NCBI GenBank assembly: GCA_039725955.1 | Contig: CP091033.1 | Location: 868,001-932,000 of the forward strand | Length of the DNA: 64,000 nt | Direction of reading: 5' to 3' | Source of the DNA: Sinorhizobium sp. B11 | GTDB taxonomy: Bacteria; Pseudomonadota; Alphaproteobacteria; Rhizobiales; Rhizobiaceae | Shown here: one piece after another, positions 32,960 through 42,837 of the stretch | Numbering within the stretch: position 1 is the stretch's first letter | How the letters are laid out: each line of letters starts with the position of its first letter | The notes under the pieces: model-generated | The model's input: the letters and a program-made list of their open reading frames with translations, nothing else | Database searches by the model: none | Told to the model about the DNA's origin: nothing | Position numbers and translations under genes: made by a program

Positions 32960-33835
32960 ATGGGAATCCGATGGAGCCGCGTCACCCCGCATCTGGCCGT
33001 TGCGCCTGCGGCACTGTTGACGCTTGTCTTTTTCGTTGGGGCGATAGGCTGGACCGTCTATCTCTCATTCACGGCGTCCAGACGCTTTCCCGACTATGAA
33101 TTGGTCGGCTGGAAGCAGTACTGGCGGCTGTTTCACGATCCGTCCTGGATTCTGTCGCTGCAGAACCTCGTCATCTTTGCTGTGGGCAGCCTGCTGTCGA
33201 TCGTCACGGGTTTCATCCTGGCAGCGCTGATCGACAAGGAAGTGCATGGCGAGGGCGTCTTCCGCACCGTCTTTCTCTATCCGCTCGCCGTCTCGCTAAT
33301 CGTCACCGGCCTCGTCTGGCGCTGGCTCTTCAATCCGGGCCTCGGCGTAGAGAATGTGCTGCACTCGATGGGCTGGGAGAGCGCCTCCTTTAACTGGCTT
33401 GCAAGTCAGGACACCGTCATGTTCGGCGTTATTCTGGCGGCGGTCTGGCAATCGACCGGTTTCTTCATGGCGCTCATGCTCGCAGGCCTGAAGTCGATCA
33501 ATACCGAGATCTGGCAGGCCGCGCGCCTCGATGGCGTGCCCTTCTGGCGGCTCTACATCGAGGTCATCATTCCCATGATGAAACTCACCTTCCTGACCTG
33601 CATCATCCTGCTCTGCATCGGCGTGGTGAAGGCCTATGACATCATCGTCGCCATGACCAATGGTGGACCGGGCGGCGCCTCGGTCATGCCTGCTTATTTC
33701 GTCATCGATGCCTATTGGCAGAAGCAGAACCTCGGTTTCGCGTCCGCGGGTGCCACCGTCATGCTCTTGACGACGCTCATTCTGTTCCTGCCGCTCGTCA
33801 TCATCACCGCCATCAGGCAAAGGAGGGAGGCATGA
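32960..33835 (+). CDS. Carbohydrate ABC importer permease (MalF/UgpA-type)
   Basis: A 291-residue membrane protein with six hydrophobic segments. The cytosolic EAA loop reads EIWQAARLDGVPFWRLYIEVIIPMM, the ATPase-contact site of binding-protein-dependent permeases. First gene of a permease-permease-ATPase-binding protein operon, preceded by GAGGAGGAGG. The start of the next gene overlaps its stop as ATGA. Sugar specificity is not readable. Confidence 0.93.
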   Translation: MGIRWSRVTPHLAVAPAALLTLVFFVGAIGWTVYLSFTASRRFPDYELVGWKQYWRLFHDPSWILSLQNLVIFAVGSLLSIVTGFILAALIDKEVHGEGVFRTVFLYPLAVSLIVTGLVWRWLFNPGLGVENVLHSMGWESASFNWLASQDTVMFGVILAAVWQSTGFFMALMLAGLKSINTEIWQAARLDGVPFWRLYIEVIIPMMKLTFLTCIILLCIGVVKAYDIIVAMTNGGPGGASVMPAYFVIDAYWQKQNLGFASAGATVMLLTTLILFLPLVIITAIRQRREA

Positions 33836-34740
33836 CGGCGATATCAGCTGCATCGCAATCCGGTCGCGAGACCAGGGTGCGCAGGCGTCCGCTGATCCGG
33901 CCGAGCCGGGTGGTGATCTTCCTGTTCCTTTTGATGGCGGCCGCCTTCTTTGCGGTGCCGCTCTATGTCATCGTCGTCACGTCCTTCAAGACGATGGATC
34001 AGATCCGCGAGGGGCAGATATTTTCCCTGCCCTCGCCCTGGACGACCGATGCCTGGTCTTATGCCTGGATGCAGGCCTGTTCGGGCATGAACTGCAACGG
34101 CGTGCGCATCGGCTTTGTCAATTCGCTCTATATTCTGACTCCCAGCCTGGTCCTGACGATCTCGCTGTCGATCATTACCGGTTACGGTCTGGCACTCTGG
34201 AACGTCAAATGGGCGAACGGCTTCCTGTTCGTGCTTTTCATCTGCGCCTTCGTGCCGTTCCAGATCATCATGTATCCGCTGATCAAGATCACCGGTGCGC
34301 TGCATATCTACGGCACGACATTCGGTATAGCCGTCATTCACAGCGTGTTATCAATGCCTTTCCTCACATTGATTTTCCGCAATTATTTCAAGGGAATGCC
34401 GCCGCAGATCATTGCCGCCGCGATGATCGATTCCGGCTCCTTCTGGCGGATCTTCTTCGAGATCGTCCTGCCGATGTCAGGCAATATCATGATTGTCGTG
34501 CTGATCCTGATGATAACAGGCATCTGGAACGACTTCCTGGTCGGCCTGACATTCGGTGCGCAGGACACGCAACCGATGACAGTCGTACTCAACAACATCA
34601 CCGTCACGACGACAGGCGCCAAGAACTATGCGGTCGACATGGCTTCGGCACTGCTCACCGCGCTGCCGCCGCTCGTCATCTACTTCGTTCTCGGCAGGTT
34701 CTTCGTGCAGGGCATCACTGCCGGCGCCATCAAGGGATAG
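33832..34740 (+). CDS. Carbohydrate ABC importer permease (MalG/UgpE-type)
   Basis: A 302-residue membrane protein with six hydrophobic segments. The EAA-like loop is IIAAAMIDSGSFWRIFFEIVLPM and the C terminus is the family tail FVQGITAGAIKG. About 30 basic N-terminal residues (SGRETRVRRRPLIRPSR) precede the first helix. Pairs with the permease at 32960. A fragment of a similar permease lies upstream at 32335. Confidence 0.93.
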   Translation: MTAISAASQSGRETRVRRRPLIRPSRVVIFLFLLMAAAFFAVPLYVIVVTSFKTMDQIREGQIFSLPSPWTTDAWSYAWMQACSGMNCNGVRIGFVNSLYILTPSLVLTISLSIITGYGLALWNVKWANGFLFVLFICAFVPFQIIMYPLIKITGALHIYGTTFGIAVIHSVLSMPFLTLIFRNYFKGMPPQIIAAAMIDSGSFWRIFFEIVLPMSGNIMIVVLILMITGIWNDFLVGLTFGAQDTQPMTVVLNNITVTTTGAKNYAVDMASALLTALPPLVIYFVLGRFFVQGITAGAIKG

Positions 34741-34744
34741 ATGC

Positions 34745-35848
<1,104 letters not shown>

Positions 35849-35874
35849 TCAGATCTAAAAGGGAGGAATGATGC

Positions 35875-37122
35875 ATGACAAAATGGAAATCGCTGAAACG
35901 ACTATCACTGTTGCTTGCCGCGACCACTCTTGCTGCAAGCGCCTGGGCAGATGAAGTCGTCGTCTATCACACCTGGTCCAAACCCTCAGAGATTGCGGCG
36001 CTCACCGTTCTCAGGGAGGCGTGGGCCAAGGACGGCCACCAGTGGAAAGATCTGTCCATTGCCCATGACTCCGGGGCCAACGTAAGCCTGATGAACATGA
36101 TCACGGGCGGCAATCCGCCTGCGATCTTCATGAACTCCGATCCCGGCATCTATCGGGATCTGAACAAGCAGGGTCTCGGCGTGCCGCTCACCAAACTGTT
36201 CGACAGCATCGGCGCAACGAAGAACTTCCCGCCCTCGGTTCTCAAGAACATCACTGTCGACGGCGAGATCATGAAGGCTCCCGCAACGGTGCATATCGAC
36301 GGCATGGTTTACTACAACAAACATGTCGCTGAAGCGGCCGGCGTCGACCCGAAATCCTGGAAGTCGCTCGACGATCTCTTTGCAGCCTTCGACAAGGTCA
36401 AGGCAGCCGGCTACATCCCGATCGCCCAGGGCGGCGACCAATTCCAGAAGGCTTACCTGCTGCAGGCATTGATCGCCTCGGAAGAAGGCCCCGATATCTA
36501 CAATCGCTTCTACGGCGAGAAGCCCGACCGCACCGTGATCGATACGCCGGAGATGCGGGCGGCTCTTAAGCGTTTCCGCCAGATTGCCGACCACACGGAT
36601 CCGGGCTCACCCAATCGCCAATGGAACGACACGACCAATCTGGTCATCACCGGAAAGGCCCTGCTGCAGATCCATGGCGACTGGATGAAGGGCGAGTTCA
36701 TGGCCGCGCAAAAGAAGCTCGGCGAGGATTTCGACTGCATCAACATTCCGGGAACCAAGGCTGTCGTCGTCACCGTCGATTCCTGGGGCTTCCTCAACAC
36801 CAACAATGCCGATACCGCAAAAGCCCAGGAAGACTTTGCCAAGCTCGATGTCGATCCGAAGCTCAATGCCGATTTCGTACTGAAGAAGGGTGCAAGCCCC
36901 GTTCGTACCGACGCCGATACGACGAACCTCGATGCCTGCAACAAGCTCGTTCTGGAAACGCTGAAAGATCCGACGAAGCAGGTTTCCAACCCCTTCAATA
37001 TGGCCGACGCCGACTGGTATCGCACCATCTGGCAGGAAGCCGATAAATACTGGAGCGATCCGAAGCGGACGGATGACGAGTTCGTTCAGGCGATGCAGGA
37101 CGCCTACGACCAGATTTTCTGA
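35875..37122 (+). CDS. Carbohydrate ABC importer substrate-binding protein
   Basis: A 415-residue extracellular solute-binding protein (SBP_bac_1 type). Sec signal peptide, cleavage near ASAWA-DE. The mature protein begins VVVYHTWSKPSEIAALTVLREAW, with the typical GGNPPAIFMNSDPG and NITVDGEIMKAPATVHIDGMVYYNK segments. GGGAGGA precedes it. It is the last gene of the importer operon, an unusual position because this gene normally comes first. Ligand unknown, probably a mono- or oligosaccharide or sugar acid. Confidence 0.93.
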   Translation: MTKWKSLKRLSLLLAATTLAASAWADEVVVYHTWSKPSEIAALTVLREAWAKDGHQWKDLSIAHDSGANVSLMNMITGGNPPAIFMNSDPGIYRDLNKQGLGVPLTKLFDSIGATKNFPPSVLKNITVDGEIMKAPATVHIDGMVYYNKHVAEAAGVDPKSWKSLDDLFAAFDKVKAAGYIPIAQGGDQFQKAYLLQALIASEEGPDIYNRFYGEKPDRTVIDTPEMRAALKRFRQIADHTDPGSPNRQWNDTTNLVITGKALLQIHGDWMKGEFMAAQKKLGEDFDCINIPGTKAVVVTVDSWGFLNTNNADTAKAQEDFAKLDVDPKLNADFVLKKGASPVRTDADTTNLDACNKLVLETLKDPTKQVSNPFNMADADWYRTIWQEADKYWSDPKRTDDEFVQAMQDAYDQIF

Positions 37123-37138
37123 GATCGACAGACGAAAG

Positions 37139-37162
37139 AACCCGGCAGGTGACTGCCGGGTT
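37139..37162. terminator. Terminator between convergent operons
   Basis: AACCCGGCAG and CTGCCGGGTT form a perfect ten-bp stem around GTGA, 17 bases after the binding-protein stop and 37 bases before the convergent VOC gene. Probably works in both directions. Confidence 0.8.
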
Positions 37163-37198
37163 AGCTTAAATCCTTGCCGTTAAGGCAAAACAGTCCAT

Positions 37199-37642
37199 TT
37201 AGACTGATTCAGTATGCAGCCTCTTGATGGCCTGCAGCTGAATGCAATCCGGCGCCATTTCCATGACCTCGATCTGCGTGCCATCGGGATCCTCGATCCA
37301 GGCACCGCGATTGCCATCGATACCGATTTTGGTCGGCCTTGGCTGGCTGGGCTGAATACCGACTTTTGCAAGCTCTTCGAACGTCTTGTCGATATTTTCG
37401 ACGGTGAGGCAGATATGGAAGATGCCGATAGTGTCAGGGGCGGTTTCCGGCCGCCTTACGCCCTTTGGGAAAAGCTCCAAATACTGATCGTCGTTGATGC
37501 GCAGATACACGATCCACGCTTCGCCCTGATCGTTCAGCAGACGCGTCATCTCGCGAAAGCCGAGTTTCTGGTAAAATGCGAGCGACTTATCCAGGTCGTT
37601 GACGCGCAAGGCGATATGGCCGAGATGCTTGAAAAGGTCCAT
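37199..37642 (-). CDS. VOC-family protein (glyoxalase/dioxygenase fold), copy B
   Basis: A 147-residue vicinal-oxygen-chelate protein with two betaalphabetabetabeta modules: HIALRVNDLDKSLAFYQKLGF and FHICLTVENIDKTFEELAKVG. Metal-ligand positions His (HIAL), Glu (YLELFP), His (FHICL) and Glu (QIEVMEM) are all present, as in glyoxalase I-type enzymes. It follows a paralogue by three bases; the pair looks like a tandem duplication. May be a lactoylglutathione lyase-like enzyme or a sugar-related isomerase. Confidence 0.88.
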   Translation of the reverse strand: MDLFKHLGHIALRVNDLDKSLAFYQKLGFREMTRLLNDQGEAWIVYLRINDDQYLELFPKGVRRPETAPDTIGIFHICLTVENIDKTFEELAKVGIQPSQPRPTKIGIDGNRGAWIEDPDGTQIEVMEMAPDCIQLQAIKRLHTESV

Positions 37643-37645
37643 GGC

Positions 37646-38080
37646 TCAGGCCCGTCCGTTGATGCGGCGAATAGCGGCCGTCTGCATGGCGTCTGTGCCA
37701 AGCTGCATCAGTTCGATGCGGTTGCCCTCGGGATCGGCGATCCAGGCCTGGTAGTTGTTGTCGACGCCGAGCTTCTTTTCGGCCGTCAACACAACGCCAC
37801 GGCTGGTGATGTCGGCGATCGCCTCGTCGATGTTTTCGACCTCGAGGCACAGATGGTTATAGCCGACATTGGCAAATGGCGGTGCGCCGTCGCCAACACC
37901 CTCCGGAAACAGTTCGATGAACTGCGTGTCGGTGATCCTGAGGTAGACGATCCACAGGCGGCCGTCACGCTCGAGCCGGAACATTTCGTCGAAGCCCAGC
38001 TTGTTGACATAGAAGTCGAGCGAGCTGTCGATGTTCTTCACACTGACGGCCACATGTCCGATCGATTTCACACTTTTCAT
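37646..38080 (-). CDS. VOC-family protein, copy A
   Basis: A 144-residue paralogue of the downstream protein, with HVAVSVKNIDSSLDFYVNKLGF and NHLCLEVENIDEAIADITSRG. Ligands His, Glu (FIELFPEG), His and Glu (RIELMQL) are kept. First gene of a two-gene operon that diverges from the IclR regulator; the dyad at 38201 lies between them. The product is probably induced with the sugar importer if the shared dyad is the IclR site. Confidence 0.88.
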   Translation of the reverse strand: MKSVKSIGHVAVSVKNIDSSLDFYVNKLGFDEMFRLERDGRLWIVYLRITDTQFIELFPEGVGDGAPPFANVGYNHLCLEVENIDEAIADITSRGVVLTAEKKLGVDNNYQAWIADPEGNRIELMQLGTDAMQTAAIRRINGRA

Positions 38081-38199
38081 TGCATCCTCCTCCGTATTTC
38101 CGTTTCACAGCGCACGCTGGCGCAGCCACCTGCCGAACCTCCTGATCCGGCATTTCTCGGAACGTCGTGCCGAGGATAAATCGACGTGACGTTTCTTAT

Positions 38200-38219
38200 T
38201 TGAACTGATATAAGTTCAT
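38200..38219. promoter_or_regulatory. Operator-like dyad, second copy (IclR site?)
   Basis: TGAACT-N6-AGTTCA at 38201-38218, the perfect form of the TGAAC-N8-GTTCA dyad also found at 32879-32896. It lies between the VOC operon and the IclR gene. Confidence 0.65.
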
Positions 38220-38337
38220 TTAAGAATTTATCGGCATTCAGGTGTCGGAGTCAATCGAAAGGAGCCGCGATTGCGTGAACTCCACGCATTGCTTATGGAA
38301 GGCTAAGCATTGCCCCGATGGGCCTGGCAGGATTTTC

Positions 38338-39210
38338 ATGACCGACATTAGCGAAGACGCCGCGCAGAAATATCGCATCCCCGTCATCGAGCAGATGGTG
38401 GAGGTGTTTGCGCTCCTGGAGCGCACGCCGGAAGGCGCTACGATCCGCGACGTTGTGAAGGCCGTGAAGCTGTCACGCACCACGGTCTACCGCATGCTGA
38501 ACACGCTGAGCGCCTACGATTTCGTGCACCGTTCACCGGCGGGAAGCTATACGCTCGGGCGGCGCCTGCTCACCCTTGCTGCCCATGTCGCCCCGACCGT
38601 TGCGAGCTACGATCTCTTGGCGATCGCGCAGCCGCATCTTAACAAGATCTCGGAACTCCTGGGTGAAGGCAGCAAGCTGACGGTACCATCCGGCGACAAT
38701 ATTCTGGTCGTCGCCTCGGCGCAGGGGCATGGCCAATATGCTCTGTCGGCGACGGCCGGCCAGCGCCTGCCGTTTCATGCGGGCGCTGCCGGCAAGATCC
38801 TGCTCGCCTTTTCACTGCAGGAGGATATTGAGCGTCGCCTGACCAAGCTCGAACGCTTCACCAGCCAGACGATTACTGACCCCAGGCAGATGCTTGACGA
38901 GCTTGCGCTGATCCGGAAGCAGAACTGGGCGCGGGACATGGGGGAGCAGATGTCCGGCGTTCACGCGATCGCAGCCCCCGTCCGGGATCATCAGGATACG
39001 GTCATTGCAGCCGTCAGCGTTCCCTTCGTCACAGGCGTCGACGAAAAGCGTATAGCGGACATCAGGCAGGCGGTGATCGCGGCAGCACAATCAATCACCA
39101 ACGACATCCGCTCTGCTACGCCTCACATGGCTTCGGAAGAACTGGCCGACGAGAAGCCGGCACCAAAGCGCGCAAATCAAAAGACGGCAACAAGGCCGAA
39201 GCAGCGATAG
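38338..39210 (+). CDS. IclR-family regulator
   Basis: A 290-residue regulator. The N-terminal winged HTH (about 10-75: GATIRDVVKAVKLSRTTVYRMLNTL) is followed by the IclR effector domain (about 90-255: GQRLPFHAGAAGKILLAF, GVHAIAAPVRDHQDTVIAAVSVP). The C-terminal tail is Lys/Arg-rich. ATG 38338 is preferred; a GTG-rich upstream extension is possible. It sits at the centre of the sugar cluster and likely binds the two TGAAC-N8-GTTCA dyads. Confidence 0.92.
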   Translation: MTDISEDAAQKYRIPVIEQMVEVFALLERTPEGATIRDVVKAVKLSRTTVYRMLNTLSAYDFVHRSPAGSYTLGRRLLTLAAHVAPTVASYDLLAIAQPHLNKISELLGEGSKLTVPSGDNILVVASAQGHGQYALSATAGQRLPFHAGAAGKILLAFSLQEDIERRLTKLERFTSQTITDPRQMLDELALIRKQNWARDMGEQMSGVHAIAAPVRDHQDTVIAAVSVPFVTGVDEKRIADIRQAVIAAAQSITNDIRSATPHMASEELADEKPAPKRANQKTATRPKQR

Positions 39211-39224
39211 ACATCCAGCCGTCT

Positions 39225-39286
39225 GAACTCTCCTCTCCTCGACGGACGATGCATTCTCGCATCGCCCGGCCGGCGGGAGAGAGTTC
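39225..39286. terminator. Inverted repeats between convergent genes
   Basis: Outer arms GAACTCTC (39225-39232) and GAGAGTTC (39279-39286) enclose a six-bp hairpin CGATGC/GCATCG (39247-39264). It lies between the IclR gene and the convergent oxidoreductase gene, whose stop codon begins at 39288 on the minus strand. Probable bidirectional terminator. Confidence 0.45.
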
Positions 39287-40410
39287 TAAATGAAACTGCC
39301 TTCCTTCAGATGCTTCGGAATCGGATCCGGACGACCGCAGCTGCTGCGGATGGCGACCGGCCGTTTGGACTGTGCAGATCGTTCAAAGGCGGTCATCACC
39401 TCGAGGGCATGAAAAGCGAGTTCCGACGAGACGCGGTGCGGCCTGCCGGAGCGCAGTGAATCCACCATCTCGGCTGCACCAAGTCCTCTCAGGCCGAGAT
39501 GACCAGGAACGCCTTCGACGTAGGGATGATCGACCGCCACCTCCTCCCAGGCCTCATCGCCTTCGGTGAAGATCTCGACCTTGCCCGTGAAGTTGTTTGG
39601 ATCCGGCGTCACCATCGAGCCCTTGGAACCATAGATCTCGATCTGGTTGTGCTTGTGCTTGATGACGTCAAAGCTCGTGGCGATCGTCACCGTCGCACCG
39701 CTATGGAACTCCATGACACCGGTCAGGTGCGTCGGCGTCAGCACCTTGATTGTCTCGCCGAAACGTGGCCGCGTCTTCACGGTTCGCTCTATTCGGGTGA
39801 CTTTGGCAGCGCCGAAGACTTCGCGAACCGGTCCAAGAAGGGCGATCAGATTGGTGACATAATAGGGACCGACGTCGAGCATCGGCCCACCACCACGACC
39901 GTAGAAGAATGCCGGATTGGGATGCCAATGCTCGTGACCCGGCAGAAGCAGCATGGCGGTTGCGGAAATCGCCGTGCCGATGCGGCCTTCGTCGTAGAGG
40001 CGGCGCGTCAGCTGATGGCCGCCGCCCAGAAACGTATCGGGTGCGCAGCCAAGCCGCAGATCGCCGGCACGAGCGAGCGCCATCAATTCCTCGGCTTCTT
40101 CCATCGAAACCCCGAGCGGCTTTTCGGAGTATACGTGTTTGCCGGCAAGCAGCGCCTTCTTGCTGATGGAATAATGCGCAGTCGGGGTGGTGAGGTTGAT
40201 AATGAGGCCGATTTCGGGGTCGGCAAGCATTGAATCGAGCGACACCGACTGCACCCCGAACTGTTCGGCAAGCTTGCGCGCCGGTTCCTGGTAGAGGTCG
40301 TAGATCGATTTCACGCGAATGAAATCGAACATATGCAGCGTCGCGACATAAGTGGCGCTAATATTCCCGGCACCGACAATGCCGACTTTCATAGGGTTGT
40401 TCCCGCTCAT
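39286..40410 (-). CDS. Gfo/Idh/MocA-family oxidoreductase
   Basis: A 374-residue NAD(P)-dependent sugar or inositol dehydrogenase-like enzyme. N-terminal Rossmann GIVGAGNISATYV, the catalytic EKPLG Lys (about 96-100), and a C-terminal alpha/beta domain with GGGPMLDVGPYYVTN containing the usual Asp and a Tyr where many members have His. GAGGAA precedes ATG 40410. Follows the isomerase gene by nine bases. Probably oxidises the imported sugar or its derivative. Confidence 0.92.
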   Translation of the reverse strand: MSGNNPMKVGIVGAGNISATYVATLHMFDFIRVKSIYDLYQEPARKLAEQFGVQSVSLDSMLADPEIGLIINLTTPTAHYSISKKALLAGKHVYSEKPLGVSMEEAEELMALARAGDLRLGCAPDTFLGGGHQLTRRLYDEGRIGTAISATAMLLLPGHEHWHPNPAFFYGRGGGPMLDVGPYYVTNLIALLGPVREVFGAAKVTRIERTVKTRPRFGETIKVLTPTHLTGVMEFHSGATVTIATSFDVIKHKHNQIEIYGSKGSMVTPDPNNFTGKVEIFTEGDEAWEEVAVDHPYVEGVPGHLGLRGLGAAEMVDSLRSGRPHRVSSELAFHALEVMTAFERSAQSKRPVAIRSSCGRPDPIPKHLKEGSFI

Positions 40411-40419
40411 TTTGGTTCC

Positions 40420-41349
40420 TCAGGCGATGATGATGTCGAGTTCGGCAGCGCAGTCGCGCAGGTAGCGGATGCCGCGCTTCATTTCGGAATCGAATTCCGG
40501 CGTGGCTTCCCGGAAATGGGTCCAGTGCGACGCGCCGGGCGCATCTTCAAGCTCCAGGGTTATCGGTCCCGAATAGCCTATTGTGCGCAGGGCCGCGAAG
40601 ATCGCCTTCCAGTCGATCTTGCCCCGACCGGGGCGCCAGTGGGCATTTGTGTGCCCCTCATTGTCGGAGAAATGTGTGTTGTAGATCCGGTCTCCAAGCT
40701 GCAGCACCACGTAATGCGGCATGTCGCCCGCTGGAAAGAGATGGCTTGGATCGAAATTGAGTCCGAGATTGGGTGCGCCCGTGCGCTCGATCAATCGCAG
40801 CATTCCCTGACCCGAGCTTACCCAGCGATAGGGGTGCGGTTCGATGGCGACACGCAGCCCGGCATCCGCGGCAAGGCCGCAAGCGGCGGCGAAGCCTTCC
40901 ACGACGACCTCATATTCCTCAGCCCAATCCCACTCGGGCCTGACGACGGCGGACCATTCCTGGGCAGTGGGCCGCTGCAGGATCGGCCGGATATCCGATT
41001 GGAAAGGATAAGGCGTCATGCTTGTCATGATCGGCGTGCCAATCTTTGCCGCCAGCTCGACGCCGCGTTTATAGGCATCGAGGTCCGCGCGTGAGACCGG
41101 CGCGCCATCGTCGCGTGAAAATGGCAGATTGTAGAAGAAATTGGTCAGCGTCAGCCCTTCGCCATCGGCGATCGACCTGAGCTCGCGGATCGTCTCGTCA
41201 GTGTAATAACCGAGCATATCGACCGACCATGCCGTCAGCTCGAAACCTTTGCAGCCGGTGGCAGCCAGCCGGCGCAGAGGCGCTGCATAAGGCGGGTTCC
41301 AGTTAAACGTCCAAATTGGCGAGCCGAAAAAAAGCGCTTGAGCACCCAC
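40420..41349 (-). CDS. Sugar phosphate isomerase/epimerase-family TIM barrel protein
   Basis: A 309-residue AP-endonuclease-2-like TIM barrel (xylose isomerase-like fold). Candidate metal ligands are visible in RVAIEPHPY, LNFDPSHLF, NTHFSDNEG and ITLELED. First gene of a two-gene operon with the Gfo/Idh oxidoreductase, a frequent pair in inositol or sugar-alcohol catabolism. Two LacI-type operators lie upstream (41417 and 41507). Substrate unknown. Confidence 0.9.
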   Translation of the reverse strand: MGAQALFFGSPIWTFNWNPPYAAPLRRLAATGCKGFELTAWSVDMLGYYTDETIRELRSIADGEGLTLTNFFYNLPFSRDDGAPVSRADLDAYKRGVELAAKIGTPIMTSMTPYPFQSDIRPILQRPTAQEWSAVVRPEWDWAEEYEVVVEGFAAACGLAADAGLRVAIEPHPYRWVSSGQGMLRLIERTGAPNLGLNFDPSHLFPAGDMPHYVVLQLGDRIYNTHFSDNEGHTNAHWRPGRGKIDWKAIFAALRTIGYSGPITLELEDAPGASHWTHFREATPEFDSEMKRGIRYLRDCAAELDIIIA

Positions 41350-41416
41350 GCCGTCCTCCCATCATTTCGCAGCGTATTTTCTCGCCCTCTGGAGCGCTCC
41401 TCCGCTTCAAAAGGCA

Positions 41417-41434
41417 ATTCGTAACGTTACGAAT
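41417..41434. promoter_or_regulatory. LacI-type operator, proximal
   Basis: ATTCGTAACGTTACGAAT is a perfect 18-base palindrome with a central CG, the form bound by LacI-family repressors. It lies 68 bases upstream of the isomerase gene. Confidence 0.85.
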
Positions 41435-41506
41435 GCATGGCGTGGCTTATTGTGTCAACGGCATTCCCTCTGGATTTCTATTTCCCTTGCGACAACGCCA
41501 GCCGAA

Positions 41507-41522
41507 TTCGTAACGTTACGAA
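41507..41522. promoter_or_regulatory. LacI-type operator, distal
   Basis: TTCGTAACGTTACGAA, the same 16-base core as at 41418-41433. The centres are 89 bases apart, about 8.5 helical turns. It lies 34 bases after the stop of the LacI gene, so the pair may form a repression loop. Confidence 0.85.
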
Positions 41523-41555
41523 CGACTTGGCCTGCGAAGAATTTCCGGGGGATTT

Positions 41556-42614
41556 TTAGCGAAGGTTGAATTCGCTGCGGCGTTCGACAAAACTGGCACG
41601 GACGATCTCAATCAGGCCGGACGCAGCCTCGCCCTGCATCGACCTGTAGAGAAGATCGCTCAGGCGCTGTCCGATGAGGAAATTCGGGAAATAATAGGTA
41701 CTGAGCGACGGGTTGTAGAAGTCGTGAAGCCGACTGCCCGAATAGGTCAGTATGGAAAAATCCTCGCCGACCTTTCGCCCGAGATCGGCGAGACCGGAAA
41801 CGAAGCCAAGGGCCGCCTCGTCGCTTGCCACGAAGGCGCTGGTGACATCAGGGTATTTGGCAAGCGCATCCACGGCAATCTTCTTGCCGCTGTCAGGGGT
41901 GGTTGCGGTGAAGAACATCCGCTCGTCGGGAACGGTTTGGTTCCGGCGATTGAACTCAGCCGTCCAGCCCTTGATGAATTGCAGGCTGTAGGTGAACTGG
42001 CTGGAAGGCGCGACAAGCAGCGGTGCCTTGTGTCCTGCATCGAGCAAACGCGCCGCAGCCGCCGCGCCGATCTCCTCGTGGTCTATGTCGATACTTGGAT
42101 GTTTGCTCAGCAGTTCAGTACGCCCGAAGGTGACGAAGGGCATGCCGACCTCCAGCAGATATTTCACCCGATCGTCCTGGGGTCTCGTATGGGTGAGAAT
42201 GACGCCATCGACCGTCCCCTCCTCGACGAGATCCCGCACCGTTGTCAGCGGATCGTCTGCCTGAAACTGTGGGACAACGGTCGTGCGGTAGCCCAGGCGT
42301 TTCATCGCGCCGCAAAAACCTTCGATCAACGAAGCGACGACGATATTCATCTCGCCCTCCCGCTGGAACGGCATGATGACACCGACAGCATGTGTCTTGC
42401 CCGTTTTCAGGTTTATGCCGCCGAGGTTCGGTCGATAACCGAGATCGGATGCGGCTTTCTTGACGAGGTCAATCGTCTCCCGGTTGACCTCGGGCCCGTC
42501 CTTCAAGGCGCGGCTGACAGTCGTGACGGAGAGGCCCACCGATTTTGCCACGGTACGCAGGGTCACCCGCTGCGCAGCCCGGCGGGACGCCGCCAATTTT
42601 GCCTGATCCGCCAC
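41556..42614 (-). CDS. LacI-family transcriptional repressor
   Basis: A 352-residue regulator. The N-terminal HTH (TLRTVAKSVGLSVTTVSRALKDG, hinge following) and the effector domain (about 70-350) are complete. It is upstream of the isomerase/oxidoreductase operon, in the same direction, and the two palindromes fall between them. It is the evident repressor of that operon. The ligand should be a sugar related to the importer substrate. Confidence 0.93.
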   Translation of the reverse strand: MADQAKLAASRRAAQRVTLRTVAKSVGLSVTTVSRALKDGPEVNRETIDLVKKAASDLGYRPNLGGINLKTGKTHAVGVIMPFQREGEMNIVVASLIEGFCGAMKRLGYRTTVVPQFQADDPLTTVRDLVEEGTVDGVILTHTRPQDDRVKYLLEVGMPFVTFGRTELLSKHPSIDIDHEEIGAAAAARLLDAGHKAPLLVAPSSQFTYSLQFIKGWTAEFNRRNQTVPDERMFFTATTPDSGKKIAVDALAKYPDVTSAFVASDEAALGFVSGLADLGRKVGEDFSILTYSGSRLHDFYNPSLSTYYFPNFLIGQRLSDLLYRSMQGEAASGLIEIVRASFVERRSEFNLR

Positions 42615-42797
42615 CCATTTCCTCCAATTTACAGCCGATATCCTTGCGGAAGCATGGCAATCTCTAGCCTATCATGGGAGGTTCGTCCAAAGGGGGCGAC
42701 CGAATCCGAGGCCGGCATCAGCGAATCTTCGATGCCATCGATCGCTGACAACAATAGCTTCGGCTGGCCATGCGGCCGTCGTTCGCATAATAAGCAG

Positions 42798-42813
42798 ATA
42801 ACTATTTAGTTAT
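42798..42813. promoter_or_regulatory. Dyad upstream of the aldo/keto reductase gene
   Basis: ATAACT-N4-AGTTAT, 24 bases before the start codon, in an AT-rich stretch. Possible operator or part of the promoter. Confidence 0.4.
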
Positions 42814-42837
42814 TTCCCAACCTCCGAGGTATTCATC

